From JADJLQ01 sp044227925 (GTDB taxonomy: Bacteria > Bacteroidota > Bacteroidia > Chitinophagales > Saprospiraceae), in the NCBI GenBank assembly GCA_044227925.1, contig JBGAVW010000001.1, forward strand, positions 180,096-244,095: 64,000 bases of DNA. Reading direction: 5' to 3'. Of the stretch, positions 56,412 through 64,000 are shown in pieces; position 1 is the stretch's first letter, and the number at the start of each line of letters is the position of its first letter. Position numbers and translations under genes: made by a program. The notes beneath the pieces were generated by a model. That model made no database searches, was not told the DNA's origin, and was given only the letters and a program-made list of their open reading frames with translations.

Positions 56412-57314
56412 ATGTATACAAAGTCCAGTTTGATATTGTTTGTAATCATATTCTTCTTTTTGGCATCGTGTAAAAAAGATTCAAATATTACCTTGCTAGG
56501 TTATAAATATGAACTATTGAGAACCGGTACAGGTAAGCAGGCAAAGGAAGGTGATCAGGCCTACTTTAATATTGTGACTGTAGTAGGTGATTCGATAGTG
56601 GATGATACCCATATATATCCTTTCCAACCCACTTTGAGGTTAGAAGTCATACCGCCTACGGAGACTGCACCTATAGTAGATGCAATGAAAAATATGAAAA
56701 TAGGAGATAGCATCAGATTGCACATTCCTATTGATTCGCTTCCATTTGCCAAAATAGAATACCAAAGTTTTAAAGAGATCGTCCATCTGATCACCTTGGA
56801 TGCTCTCAAAACGGAAGAAGAGTTTAAAAAAGACATTGATGCACGCAATAAAATTTTATACGCCATGGCTGATTCGCTGCGTGGCCTGGGAATATCAAAA
56901 AAAGCACTTCTGACGCAATATGTGCAAGATTATAATAATAAGAAGTTGGATGGACAACTAAAGTCCACTGAGAAAGGGGTCAAATACATAATCTTAAATG
57001 AAGGCCAGGGTATGCTGCCCAAGCCAGGATACATGATAGAAGTAAACTATGCCGGTTCGTTGACCAACGAATTTATATTTGATGACTACTTTAATAAAGG
57101 TCAACCCTATGTTTATCGAATCCACACCGGCCAGGTAATTAAAGGATGGGACGATGTATTATCTACTTTTAAAGAGGGTACTGAAGCTATAGTTTTTATA
57201 CCATCAGATCTGGGATATGGTGCTACAGGATCATCACCTAATATACCTCCGCATTCTGAACTTGTTTTTTATCTAAATTTATATAAAGTAAGGCCGATGG
57301 CCAACCGATTATAG
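56412..57314 (+). CDS. FKBP-type peptidyl-prolyl isomerase lipoprotein
   Basis: The 300-residue protein has a lipoprotein leader (FFFLASC). It appears to hold two FKBP-like units: a degenerate one (about 27-125) and an intact C-terminal one (about 190-295) with VIKGWDDVLSTFKEGTEAIVFIPSDLGYG and the IPPHSELVFYL end. It probably assists folding of envelope proteins. It follows the DHH gene by 10 nt and precedes prfB. Confidence 0.88.
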   Translation: MYTKSSLILFVIIFFFLASCKKDSNITLLGYKYELLRTGTGKQAKEGDQAYFNIVTVVGDSIVDDTHIYPFQPTLRLEVIPPTETAPIVDAMKNMKIGDSIRLHIPIDSLPFAKIEYQSFKEIVHLITLDALKTEEEFKKDIDARNKILYAMADSLRGLGISKKALLTQYVQDYNNKKLDGQLKSTEKGVKYIILNEGQGMLPKPGYMIEVNYAGSLTNEFIFDDYFNKGQPYVYRIHTGQVIKGWDDVLSTFKEGTEAIVFIPSDLGYGATGSSPNIPPHSELVFYLNLYKVRPMANRL

Positions 57315-57375
57315 TAATGATGCCTGGAAATATCATTACACCAAGACAGTAAATTCTATTTAATAAACTAAAACT

Positions 57376-58477
57376 ATGACAATAGAGCAATTAAAAGCAA
57401 TCAAAGAGCGACTGGCTTCGCTAAGGAGGTTTCTTTGACATCGAGAAACGATTACATGAAATAGAAGACAAAGAAGCACAGACATTCAATCCTGATTTTT
57501 GGTCCGATCCGGCTAAAGCCCAAGCCACTTTAAAGGATATCAAGATCAATAAAAAATGGGTGGAAAACTATAAAGTCATTCAGGATGAGCTGGATGAACT
57601 CGATATCCTTTTTGAATATTCCAAGGAAGGGGAAGCTACTGAAGAAGAAGTTGAAGCAAAATATCAGCAATGCCTTGGTGTGTTGGACGATGCTGAGTTC
57701 AGGTCTACTCTTAATCAGCCACAAGATGCCTTAAGCTGCATCTTGGAGATCAATGCCGGTGCCGGAGGTACTGAAAGTTGCGATTGGTCTGATATGTTAT
57801 TTAGAATGTATGTGATGTGGGCAGAGAAAAATGATTATAAGGTCACTCAATTGTATAAAGTGGATGGGGATGTGGCAGGTATAAAAAGTGCTGGCCTTGA
57901 AATCAGCGGTGACTATGCTTATGGCATGCTCAAAGGGGAAAATGGTGTGCATCGCCTGGTGCGGGTAAGTCCCTTCAATGCTCAGGGAAAACGAATGACT
58001 TCTTTTTCTTCGGTGTTCGTACATCCTATGATTGATGATAGTATAGAGGTAACCGTAAATCCTGCAGATATTGAATGGGATACCTTCAGGTCGAGTGGAG
58101 CAGGCGGTCAGCATGTAAATAAAACTGAATCTGCAGTGCGGGTAAGGCATTTACCATCTGGCATTGTAGTCGAGTGCCAACAGGAACGATCTCAGCATCA
58201 AAACAGGGAGAAAGCAATGCAAATGCTTAAATCGAGATTATATGAAGCGGAACTGCAAAGACAATTGGAAGCCAAAGACAAAGTGGAGGCCACTAAAATG
58301 AAAAATGAATGGGGTAGTCAAATCAGATCCTATGTATTAGACGACAGACGGGTAAAAGACCATCGTACTGGATATACGGATTACAATACAGATGGTGTAT
58401 TAAATGGTAATCTGAATGGTTTTTTGAAAGCCTACCTGATGAGAGATCAGAATGCAGTCGTAATAGATGAAGATTAA
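57376..58477 (+). CDS. prfB: Peptide chain release factor 2, with programmed +1 frameshift
   Basis: The start is ATG at 57376. After 20 codons the frame meets TGA at 57436-57438, inside AGGAGGTTTCTTTGAC, the classic RF2 autoregulatory site with an SD-like AGGAGG and a CTT-TGA slip. Reading resumes one base later (57437) and continues to 58477, giving about 366 residues, the family's usual length. The GAGGQ motif of SSGAGGQHVNKTESA hydrolyses peptidyl-tRNA and the SPF tripeptide in VSPFNAQGKR reads UGA. Scarce RF2 favours the slip and so raises RF2. Annotating only the second frame would lose the N-terminus. Confidence 0.97.
57421..57439 (+). promoter_or_regulatory. prfB +1 frameshift site
   Basis: CTAAGGAGGTTTCTTTGAC holds the internal SD-like AGGAGG three bases before the CTT slip codon, then the in-frame TGA stop followed by C. 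It is notable that this SD-dependent device is kept in a phylum that rarely uses SD sequences for initiation. Confidence 0.95.
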
Positions 58478-58560
58478 ATGATGTTTTTCGCAGGCTTAAA
58501 AAGACTTCCTCATTTCAACCTGAAATTATTCATTTTCTGATCCATTTTCTGTCTTAAACT

Positions 58561-58568
58561 TATCTTTG
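58561..58568 (+). promoter_or_regulatory. -7 element close to the DinB start
   Basis: TATCTTTG is an exact consensus match only 4 nt before the ATG at 58573, predicting a leaderless or nearly leaderless mRNA. Confidence 0.6.
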
Positions 58569-58572
58569 AAAA

Positions 58573-59046
58573 ATGGAATCAATTATAAATCATATTACTG
58601 CACGTTTGCAGGCTGTTGCTGAAGGATCACCCTGGTATGGTCTTAGTGTAAAAGAAGCATTGGAACACATAGATCACACTCAAGCTGTGACCAGAATTAA
58701 TTTACAACATAATATTGCCGAGATATTAAATCACATAAATCAATGGAAAAAGTTTACACTGGAAAAAGTAGCCGGCGACAATACTTTTGATGTTATACTT
58801 AATTCAGACCAGGATTGGAAACAAATAGACCACCTTACCTCCAGAGAATGGCAGGCATTGCGGGACTTGTATTTTGAGATTAATGCAGATTTGGTTGACG
58901 CAGTACAACAGGTAAAAAAAGATTGGTTAGACCAAATCGTACCCGGCCGGAAATATAGTTTTTCTGATTTATTTCATGGTATCATAGATCATGATGTTTA
59001 TCACCTGGGTCAAATCATCATTATTCACAAAATGATCAAAAAATGA
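58573..59046 (+). CDS. DinB-like four-helix protein
   Basis: The 157-residue protein is a DinB/YfiT-type metal-binding bundle. A His in QHNIAEILNHINQW and the pair in IIDHDVYHLGQIIIIHKM are the likely metal ligands. Members include thiol S-transferases that use bacillithiol or mycothiol, which may connect with ypdA elsewhere in the window. Its end overlaps the MazG-like gene by 4 nt. Confidence 0.83.
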   Translation: MESIINHITARLQAVAEGSPWYGLSVKEALEHIDHTQAVTRINLQHNIAEILNHINQWKKFTLEKVAGDNTFDVILNSDQDWKQIDHLTSREWQALRDLYFEINADLVDAVQQVKKDWLDQIVPGRKYSFSDLFHGIIDHDVYHLGQIIIIHKMIKK

Positions 59047-59519
59047 AATTTGAAGAACCAAAAGGACTCAATCACGTAGCAGATTTTCACCATCTATTTG
59101 ATGCTCCGGTTTTGGATACACCTGCTATCCCGTCACCTGACCGATGCGAATTGCGTGTAAATCTATTGCAGGAGGAACTTAACGAATTAAAAGAAGCAAT
59201 AGAAAATAAGGATATTGTAGGCGTGGCAGACGCATTGGGTGATTTGCAATATGTACTTTCAGGTGCTATTCTTGAATTTGGCCTGGGTTCCAAATTTGCT
59301 AAAATATTCGATGAAATACAACGGTCAAATATGAGTAAAACCTGTGATGATATGGAAATAGCCGAGTTGACATCGGCACATTATGTAAATGAAAAAGGAT
59401 TTGAAACGAAAATTGTACAAAAAGAATCTGTGTATTTAGTGTACCGCATTCCAGATCATAAGGTATTGAAGTCAGTAAATTATTCTGAAGCAGATTTGAA
59501 GAGGATAATTCAGGAGTAA
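59043..59519 (+). CDS. MazG-like nucleotide pyrophosphohydrolase
   Basis: The 158-residue protein carries the MazG/HisE-type helical core: LLQEELNELKEAIENKD and GVADALGDLQYVLSGAILEFG, whose Glu and Asp bind magnesium. The C-terminal part (about 110-158) is extra. It probably hydrolyses non-standard nucleoside triphosphates in the cytoplasm. It is coupled to the DinB-like gene by a 4-nt overlap. Confidence 0.85.
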   Translation: MKFEEPKGLNHVADFHHLFDAPVLDTPAIPSPDRCELRVNLLQEELNELKEAIENKDIVGVADALGDLQYVLSGAILEFGLGSKFAKIFDEIQRSNMSKTCDDMEIAELTSAHYVNEKGFETKIVQKESVYLVYRIPDHKVLKSVNYSEADLKRIIQE

Positions 59520-59588
59520 TGGAATAGATTGTCGATGTGGAGGGCTGTTGAATAGAAAGCGAATCACAAAGAAAGATAACAACATGGA

Positions 59589-59645
59589 TATGGAATAAAA
59601 CGCAGATTTGCGCGGCTATGGAATAGAACACGGATTTACGCGGAT
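59589..59645 (+). repeat. Upstream repeats of the GxxExxY unit
   Basis: Two imperfect 27-bp copies, period 28 (59589-59615 and 59617-59643), read TATGGAATAxAACxCxGATTT and end in CGCGG. A third part, AACGCGGATGTGGACGGAT, follows. Shorter TGGAATAG pieces occur from 59519. Confidence 0.8.
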
Positions 59646-59756
59646 GGTTACCAACGCGGATGTGGACGGATATTATATAAAGTCGGAGCGGGAAAATGGA
59701 ATTGTACAACTGTTTTTAAACCTAAGTAAATTTATCACCTTAAACTATATTATTAA

Positions 59757-60152
59757 ATGGATTTAAAACACGAAGACTTAACCGGCGATATTATTAAAGC
59801 TTTTTATGAAGTTTATAATGAATTGCAATATGGTTTTTTAGAAAAAGTGTATGAAAATGCAATGGTAATTGAATTGAGACTGAGAGGCTTTAAAGTTATC
59901 CCTCAGAAAAAAACAGAAGTCTATTATAAAATGAATAATGTAGGTGAATATTATCCTGACTTATTAGTGAACGACCTGGTAATTATTGAACTAAAAGCAG
60001 CAGAATCTTTAGTCCCAGAGCATGAAAGCCAACTGGTAAATTATCTCAGAGCAACAAATATTGAAGTAGGGCTTCTTATGAATTTTGGCAAAAAGCCTGA
60101 ATTTAAAAGGAAAGTGTATGATAATAGTAGGAAGAAAATAAAATCTTACTAA
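59757..60152 (+). CDS. GxxExxY protein (PD-(D/E)XK nuclease fold)
   Basis: The 131-residue protein has the family motif GFLEKVYENAM (G-x2-E-x2-Y). The PD-(D/E)XK catalytic pattern is YYPDLLV followed by ELKAAE, and a Gln-rich helix (ESQLVNYLRATN) follows. It is predicted to cut DNA or RNA; no target is known. It is flanked on both sides by CGCGGAT-type repeats in opposite orientation, so the gene and its repeats look like one compact element. Confidence 0.9.
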   Translation: MDLKHEDLTGDIIKAFYEVYNELQYGFLEKVYENAMVIELRLRGFKVIPQKKTEVYYKMNNVGEYYPDLLVNDLVIIELKAAESLVPEHESQLVNYLRATNIEVGLLMNFGKKPEFKRKVYDNSRKKIKSY

Positions 60153-60174
60153 AATTGCTGTTCATATTCAATAA

Positions 60175-60308
60175 CCCGTGTTATCCGCGTCCCATCTTAC
60201 TTTATCAGTGAAAATCCCCGTTCCCAAGACCTGCGTCATCCGCGTCCCATTCTTACTACATCCGTGAAAATCCGCGTTCCAAGACCCGCGTCATCCGCGT
60301 CCCATCCT
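60175..60308 (+). repeat. Downstream 55-bp tandem repeat of the GxxExxY unit
   Basis: Units begin at 60175, 60230 and 60285 (the last partial). Each holds ATCCGCGTCCCAT and, in the two full copies, a GTGAAAATCC segment. The 19 bp at 60260-60278 are, when reversed and complemented, close to the upstream copy at 59627-59645. Confidence 0.88.
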
Positions 60309-60324
60309 ATCCACCCCACATTTA

Positions 60325-61458
60325 TCACATCATTTCCATCATCTCTACCTTTTTTTTATTCAGGACCTGGCTTATATTAATACTCAGGGCTGTGAATAAA
60401 ATTTTAGCATGCGCGTTGCGTTCAACAAATGAAATATGATCAGTAAATAGAGAGTGCAATATTTCAATATCTGAATACTCCAGCAGATTGGCCAATCCTT
60501 TGATGCTTTTCCAGTCTTCCGGATTATAGGCTGGAAATTCCTGTTGACTGACTTTGTAGGTTAATATATGCTCCAGCAGGCTAAGGCCGAATACTAAGAA
60601 TTGTCGTTGACCATCCCGTCCTTCATTTGCTATATTTTCACACCAGTCCTGTATTCCTTTCGCATTGTTTTTGAGACAAAGCCGCAGCCACTGCATCATT
60701 TTCTCGACCTGGGGATTGACCTGGTCTTCAAGCATTTTAATTGCGAGGAAAAGATTGCCTTCAGCCGATGATAATATATTTCTAATGAGTTTTTCGTCTT
60801 TTGCTCCCCGATCCTGTAGCTGATGTCGAATATCTTCGTCTATAAAAGGAGAGATAGGGAGTGTTTGGCATCTTGATTGAATAGTTGGAAGCAGAGCGGA
60901 TGGATTTTCTGAAACCAATAAAATGATACTATTTGCAGGTGGCTCCTCAATTAACTTTAATAATATATTACCTTCTTTGCCCAGGTACTCGGGCAGCCAA
61001 ACGAATAGGATTCTCTTGTGGCCCTCATATATGGTCATTGAAAGTTGACTTACCATCAATCGGCATTCCGTGGCAGTAATATTTAATAGTTTATTTTCTA
61101 TCTCTATCTTTTCTTGCCAGAAAGTCGCATTTAAATATGGATTGGATAAAACGGCATTTCGCCACTCGCCCACATATTCTAATGAACTTACTTCCTTACC
61201 TCCTGATAATGGAAAGAAAAAATGGATGTCGGGATGAATTAGTTTAAATGTTTTATTGCATTGATCGCATTCGCCACAAGCCTCATTATCAATGGGGTTT
61301 TTGCATTGGATCAAAGATGAAAATGCCAAAGCCAGTGCCAATTTGCCCGATCCTTCACCTCCGGTAAAAAGCAGGGCGTGAGGGATCCTGTTTTTGGCAA
61401 ACAAGGCCTGCAATCTGCTTTTTTCACGCAACAATCCCGGGATAGAGGTAAATTTCAT
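60325..61458 (-). CDS. holB: DNA polymerase III delta-prime subunit
   Basis: From the ATG at 61458 this is a 377-residue AAA+ protein of the clamp-loader type: HALLFTGGEGSGKLALALAF (a P-loop with Leu where Ser/Thr is usual, so probably non-hydrolytic), a zinc-binding set CGECDQCNK, and LIEEPPANSIILLVSENPSALLPTIQSRC. Delta-prime completes the clamp loader. A TTG three codons upstream overlaps the -7 box, so I chose the ATG. Confidence 0.93.
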   Translation of the reverse strand: MKFTSIPGLLREKSRLQALFAKNRIPHALLFTGGEGSGKLALALAFSSLIQCKNPIDNEACGECDQCNKTFKLIHPDIHFFFPLSGGKEVSSLEYVGEWRNAVLSNPYLNATFWQEKIEIENKLLNITATECRLMVSQLSMTIYEGHKRILFVWLPEYLGKEGNILLKLIEEPPANSIILLVSENPSALLPTIQSRCQTLPISPFIDEDIRHQLQDRGAKDEKLIRNILSSAEGNLFLAIKMLEDQVNPQVEKMMQWLRLCLKNNAKGIQDWCENIANEGRDGQRQFLVFGLSLLEHILTYKVSQQEFPAYNPEDWKSIKGLANLLEYSDIEILHSLFTDHISFVERNAHAKILFTALSINISQVLNKKKVEMMEMM

Positions 61459-61464
61459 CAGGTA

Positions 61465-61472
61465 CAAAGGTA
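61465..61472 (-). promoter_or_regulatory. -7 element close to the holB start
   Basis: The reverse strand reads TACCTTTG, 6 nt before the ATG at 61458. Confidence 0.55.
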
Positions 61473-61507
61473 AGAAATCAGGAGAAGGATCATGGTGAAA
61501 GAGTCAC

Positions 61508-61515
61508 TATCTTTG
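61508..61515 (+). promoter_or_regulatory. -7 element close to the queD start
   Basis: TATCTTTG is an exact match, 7 nt before the ATG at 61523. Confidence 0.58.
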
Positions 61516-61522
61516 CAGTATA

Positions 61523-61930
61523 ATGAGAGTAGCAATATTTAGGAGAGGCCATTTTAATGCCGCACACAGGTTGTACAATCCACATTGGGATGAGGCGAAA
61601 AATAAAGAAGTCTTTGGCATTTGCACCAGCCCCAATTTTCATGGCCACAATTATGAATTAGAAGTAAAGGTGGTAGGGGAGGTTAATCCGGACACGGGAT
61701 TTGTGATTAATCTTTTCGATTTAAAATCACTTATTGAAAATGAAATTGAAAACAGATTTGATCATAAAAATCTCAATCTGGACTGTGAGGAATTTAAAGA
61801 CTTATTGCCTTCTGCTGAACATGTATGTTATGTAATATGGAAAATACTCAAATCTCACCTGGATGAGAAATATGAAATAACAGTGCGTTTATTTGAGACT
61901 CCAAGAAATTATGTTGAGTATCCGGCCTAG
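61523..61930 (+). CDS. queD: 6-carboxy-tetrahydropterin synthase / PTPS-like
   Basis: The 135-residue protein has the zinc histidines (FNAAHRLYNP and HGHNYELEV) and the catalytic Cys in GICTSPNFHGHNY, plus the C-terminal Glu in RLFETPRNYVEY. QueD makes 6-carboxy-tetrahydropterin for queuosine. The NFHGHNY spacing also fits pyruvoyl-tetrahydropterin synthase, so a biopterin role is possible. Confidence 0.92.
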   Translation: MRVAIFRRGHFNAAHRLYNPHWDEAKNKEVFGICTSPNFHGHNYELEVKVVGEVNPDTGFVINLFDLKSLIENEIENRFDHKNLNLDCEEFKDLLPSAEHVCYVIWKILKSHLDEKYEITVRLFETPRNYVEYPA

Positions 61931-61987
61931 CATTAGGGATTTACTCTTGTACACAGCAGCAGGTAGATATTTGGAGTAAGAGGTTGC

Positions 61988-62653
61988 TTATCTTTTCTTT
62001 AGAATCACCGTCTTTAATATTTCTTCATGAAGATTAAACAATCGTGCCATGTATATGCCAGATGGAATATCGTCTATATAATATCTTTTATTTTTATACG
62101 CGTAGTATACTTTGGCTTTTTCACCTGTAATATTGTATAGTTCAATTTTTCCTAAAACTATCGGTGAATTGACCATGAAATAATCCTGGGTTGGATTTGG
62201 ATAAAGCTGTATGGCATCTTTATCATCTGATTTGATAGGCGTGGATTGATTAAAAAGATAAGAGGCGGTTACTTTGGTTTCAGGCTTGCCTATTTGTTCT
62301 ATACTTAAGCTCACTTTGGCCGAACCACTAATACCGCCGGGATAAACGTGAATATCCATGTTACTGGTTTCACCCGGAGCCATGATCAGACGCATAGAAT
62401 CTATAGAAGGTATATAACAGAAATTTTTGTCACAAACTGCGCTGGACCATCCTTGGGTAATATTTTCGATTTTCCTGGTCCATTTTACAATGATCGTGTC
62501 TTTTGAGGTATTCTTTAAATTCGCCTTTGCAGCTACATCCAGATCAGTGGACTTTACTGATACACTGCTAGTAGTAGGACTAATAACCAATACCGTCTGC
62601 CCACTAAGACCGCAAGATAAAACGAATAATATGCCAAAAAAAAGTTGCTTCAA
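61988..62653 (-). CDS. Secreted protein with T9SS C-terminal sorting domain
   Basis: The 221-residue protein starts at TTG (62653) with a signal peptide (1-19). Residues about 20-130 form a beta-sandwich that may serve as a small adhesin or binding unit. Residues about 145-221 are a type A sorting domain (IQLYPNPTQDYFMV, IELYNITGEKAKVYY, GIYMARLFN and a basic end). It should pass the outer membrane through the type IX system. A TATTTTTG box at 62681-62688 (reverse) may be its -7 element. Confidence 0.88.
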   Translation of the reverse strand: MKQLFFGILFVLSCGLSGQTVLVISPTTSSVSVKSTDLDVAAKANLKNTSKDTIIVKWTRKIENITQGWSSAVCDKNFCYIPSIDSMRLIMAPGETSNMDIHVYPGGISGSAKVSLSIEQIGKPETKVTASYLFNQSTPIKSDDKDAIQLYPNPTQDYFMVNSPIVLGKIELYNITGEKAKVYYAYKNKRYYIDDIPSGIYMARLFNLHEEILKTVILKKR

Positions 62654-62883
62654 TTGGTAATATGTTGATTACATATTACACAAAAATATAACGCCAGACC
62701 TGAATTTGCTCATCCTTCAGTGTTAAATCTTATATTTTTATTTCTTATATGCAATATTTAACAATGGTTAAATGGATATCCTCAGCGGGCTATTTCATCT
62801 TTAGTAAATTCCAGAGGGGAATGCGCTATTAATGGAAGTGTTTTCTCCGGAGGTATTTCTCCGATCCAAATATACATACAAAC

Positions 62884-62914
62884 AAAAAAGCCAGGACCAT
62901 AAGCCCCGGCTTTT
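62884..62914 (-). terminator. Terminator of the hsp20 unit
   Basis: On the reverse strand AAAAGCC and GGCTTTT pair, with further pairing inside, and a T-run follows. It lies 30 nt after the stop of the second hsp20 gene. Confidence 0.75.
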
Positions 62915-62943
62915 GAAAAACACTAAACGCTATGAAATTATGT

Positions 62944-63342
62944 CTACGCTATCTCTATCGTTTTTACTGCAGGAATTACCTCTGCCTTCTTGGGTATAAA
63001 AACTTTTAGTATACCTTGATCATACGAAGCTTCAATTGCATCGGCTTCTACAGTTTCTGGCAAGTAAAAACTTCTCTTAAAGGAAGTGAGTGAGAACTCT
63101 TTTTGCCATACTTTGTCACCCTCTTTCTGTTCGGCTTCTGATTTTTTCTCGGCAGTGATAGTAAGCTGCTTTTTATTTAATTCGATTTTGAAATCGTCTT
63201 TGTGTAAGCCGGGACTTACTACATCTACGTAAAATCCATTGTCTTTTTCCGTGATGTTTACAGATGGGGTAGATGCAAAATCTGTATCAAATCTGGTATT
63301 CCATCGTGAGTTGTAAAACGGATTATAATTAACTAGTCTCAT
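62944..63342 (-). CDS. Hsp20/alpha-crystallin family chaperone (distal)
   Basis: The 132-residue protein is a small heat-shock protein: SVNITEKDNGFYVDVVSPGL opens the alpha-crystallin domain, and ASYDQGILKVFIPKK closes it. Such chaperones hold unfolding proteins in the cytoplasm without ATP. It lies 99 nt after the other hsp20 gene and is probably in the same transcript. Confidence 0.93.
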   Translation of the reverse strand: MRLVNYNPFYNSRWNTRFDTDFASTPSVNITEKDNGFYVDVVSPGLHKDDFKIELNKKQLTITAEKKSEAEQKEGDKVWQKEFSLTSFKRSFYLPETVEADAIEASYDQGILKVFIPKKAEVIPAVKTIEIA

Positions 63343-63441
63343 TTTTATTTATAGTTTAAAAGGTTTAAAAATTAATTTTCTTCATTAATAATTCGTACGC
63401 GATACGTGATCCATTGTGCATGGCATAGAGCATCTGGTACA

Positions 63442-63873
63442 TTAATTTACATTTATTGTTTTTGACTCAGACTGAGTAGTCACTTTTTTAGGTAATGTTA
63501 TAGTCAGGATACCTGCATCGTAGGAAGCGGAGATACCCTCTTTATTTACATCATCACTTATCTTAAAGTGGCGACTGAATTTGTTATAGGCAAATTCGTG
63601 CTTGTGTTTTTTTGCTTCAGATTCTGCCTTCGGTTTATCCACATCTACTTTTAATAAGTTCTGATCTACTGATAGTTTAAAGTCTGTTTTCTCTAGTCCC
63701 GGGGCCGCAAGTTGTACCTGAAATTTATCAGTGTATTCCAGTATATTGGCTAAGGGCCGGGTCCAGGACCAACCAAAATCTTTGGTATTTTCAGTGTTGA
63801 TCGACTTGATGAAATCCTCTACAGCTTGTTCGATTTCAGGATTCCAGAATGGGAATTTAAAATGTTTATTCAT
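63442..63873 (-). CDS. Hsp20/alpha-crystallin family chaperone (proximal)
   Basis: The 143-residue protein is a second small heat-shock protein (VQLAAPGLEKTDFKLSVD, ASYDAGILTITLPKK). It differs enough from its neighbour to be an old duplicate. Direct repeats upstream (63933-63976) may control both genes. Confidence 0.93.
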   Translation of the reverse strand: MNKHFKFPFWNPEIEQAVEDFIKSINTENTKDFGWSWTRPLANILEYTDKFQVQLAAPGLEKTDFKLSVDQNLLKVDVDKPKAESEAKKHKHEFAYNKFSRHFKISDDVNKEGISASYDAGILTITLPKKVTTQSESKTINVN

Positions 63874-63924
63874 TGTAATTATTTTTTATTGTTTGGCATG
63901 CATAGATCAAATGACGGACCAATG

Positions 63925-63976
63925 CAAATTATAAGACAAAATGGCATTTTTAGGCTAAATTGGAAGACAAAATGGC
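63925..63976 (-). promoter_or_regulatory. Hsp20 promoter region with paired 13-bp boxes
   Basis: AAGACAAAATGGC occurs at 63933-63945 and 63964-63976, 31 bp apart, about three helical turns. Each box is an imperfect palindrome of the GnCA-N3-TGnC form. The proximal box abuts TATAATTTG (reverse strand, 63925-63933), a near -7 element. Confidence 0.5.
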
Positions 63977-64000
63977 GCTTCATAGATATTTTTGAAGTAC

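Noticed and set aside
60175..60308. CRISPR-like array
   Set aside because: The units are tandem 55-bp repeats without unique spacers, there are only 2.4 copies, and there are no cas genes.

Overview
The window is a piece of an AT-rich chromosome from a member of the Bacteroidota, most likely close to the Saprospiraceae. That placement is inferred from gene content, not from a marker tree. The evidence is a SusC/SusD pair, a T9SS C-terminal sorting domain, a PorE-like TPR/PD40/OmpA protein, DUF4837 and DUF5606 proteins, GxxExxY and GIY-YIG nuclease genes, and many promoters matching the Bacteroidota -7 element TAnnTTTG. There are no rRNA genes, no CRISPR array and no complete insertion sequence.

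Left part (1-21.7 kb). The window opens inside a quinol-type nitric oxide reductase gene (N-terminal 260 residues only), preceded in the same direction by a secreted protein and a Crp/Fnr regulator. A vanadium haloperoxidase-like lipoprotein follows. Next comes a glycan and ester breakdown cluster: a secreted double esterase, a Tat-exported GH116 with a small FKBP, a GH3 and a CBM48-esterase. Then come housekeeping and unassigned genes: M17 aminopeptidase, an ATP-grasp trio, a TPR protein, a 7TM-AraC regulator, dprA and a DUF4837 lipoprotein.

Polysaccharide utilisation locus (22-31.4 kb). GH39 and a CE6-CBM48-CE1 multi-esterase form one unit, and SusC-SusD a second, closed by a clear terminator. 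Each unit starts with a perfect palindromic LacI-type operator placed exactly 17 nt upstream of the same -7 box (TATATTCG). The two units are therefore probably co-regulated by a LacI-family repressor encoded elsewhere. The likely target is decorated xylan.

Middle (31.4-45.5 kb). pnuC and the PorE-like/DUF1573 fusion are followed by a YdeI-type protein, a HAD phosphatase with YpdA, DUF5606, a TPR protein, a C-terminal processing protease with tsaB, two ArsR-like regulators, lspA and a large SNF2 helicase.

tRNA-Ala/GIY-YIG element (45.5-46.2 kb). An intact tRNA-Ala(GGC) is followed 22 nt later by a small GIY-YIG nuclease gene. The stop codon of that gene lies in a second, partial tRNA-Ala copy whose anticodon arm is replaced by a different hairpin. 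This is the most unusual structure in the window. A similar compact unit lies at 59.5-60.3 kb: a GxxExxY PD-(D/E)XK nuclease gene between arrays of CGCGGAT-type repeats in inverted orientation.

Right part (46-64 kb). A RibBA whose GTP cyclohydrolase II half has lost its zinc ligands, two glycosyltransferases, a LolD-like ATPase, an RraA/enolase-superfamily pair, ndk, a DHH phosphoesterase with an FKBP lipoprotein, prfB with its programmed +1 frameshift, DinB and MazG-like proteins, a DNA polymerase III delta-prime subunit, queD, a T9SS cargo protein and two Hsp20 chaperones. A recurring feature is a -7 box only 4-9 nt before the start codon (dprA, DUF5606, lspA, ribBA, holB, queD, dinB), which suggests leaderless or near-leaderless mRNAs.
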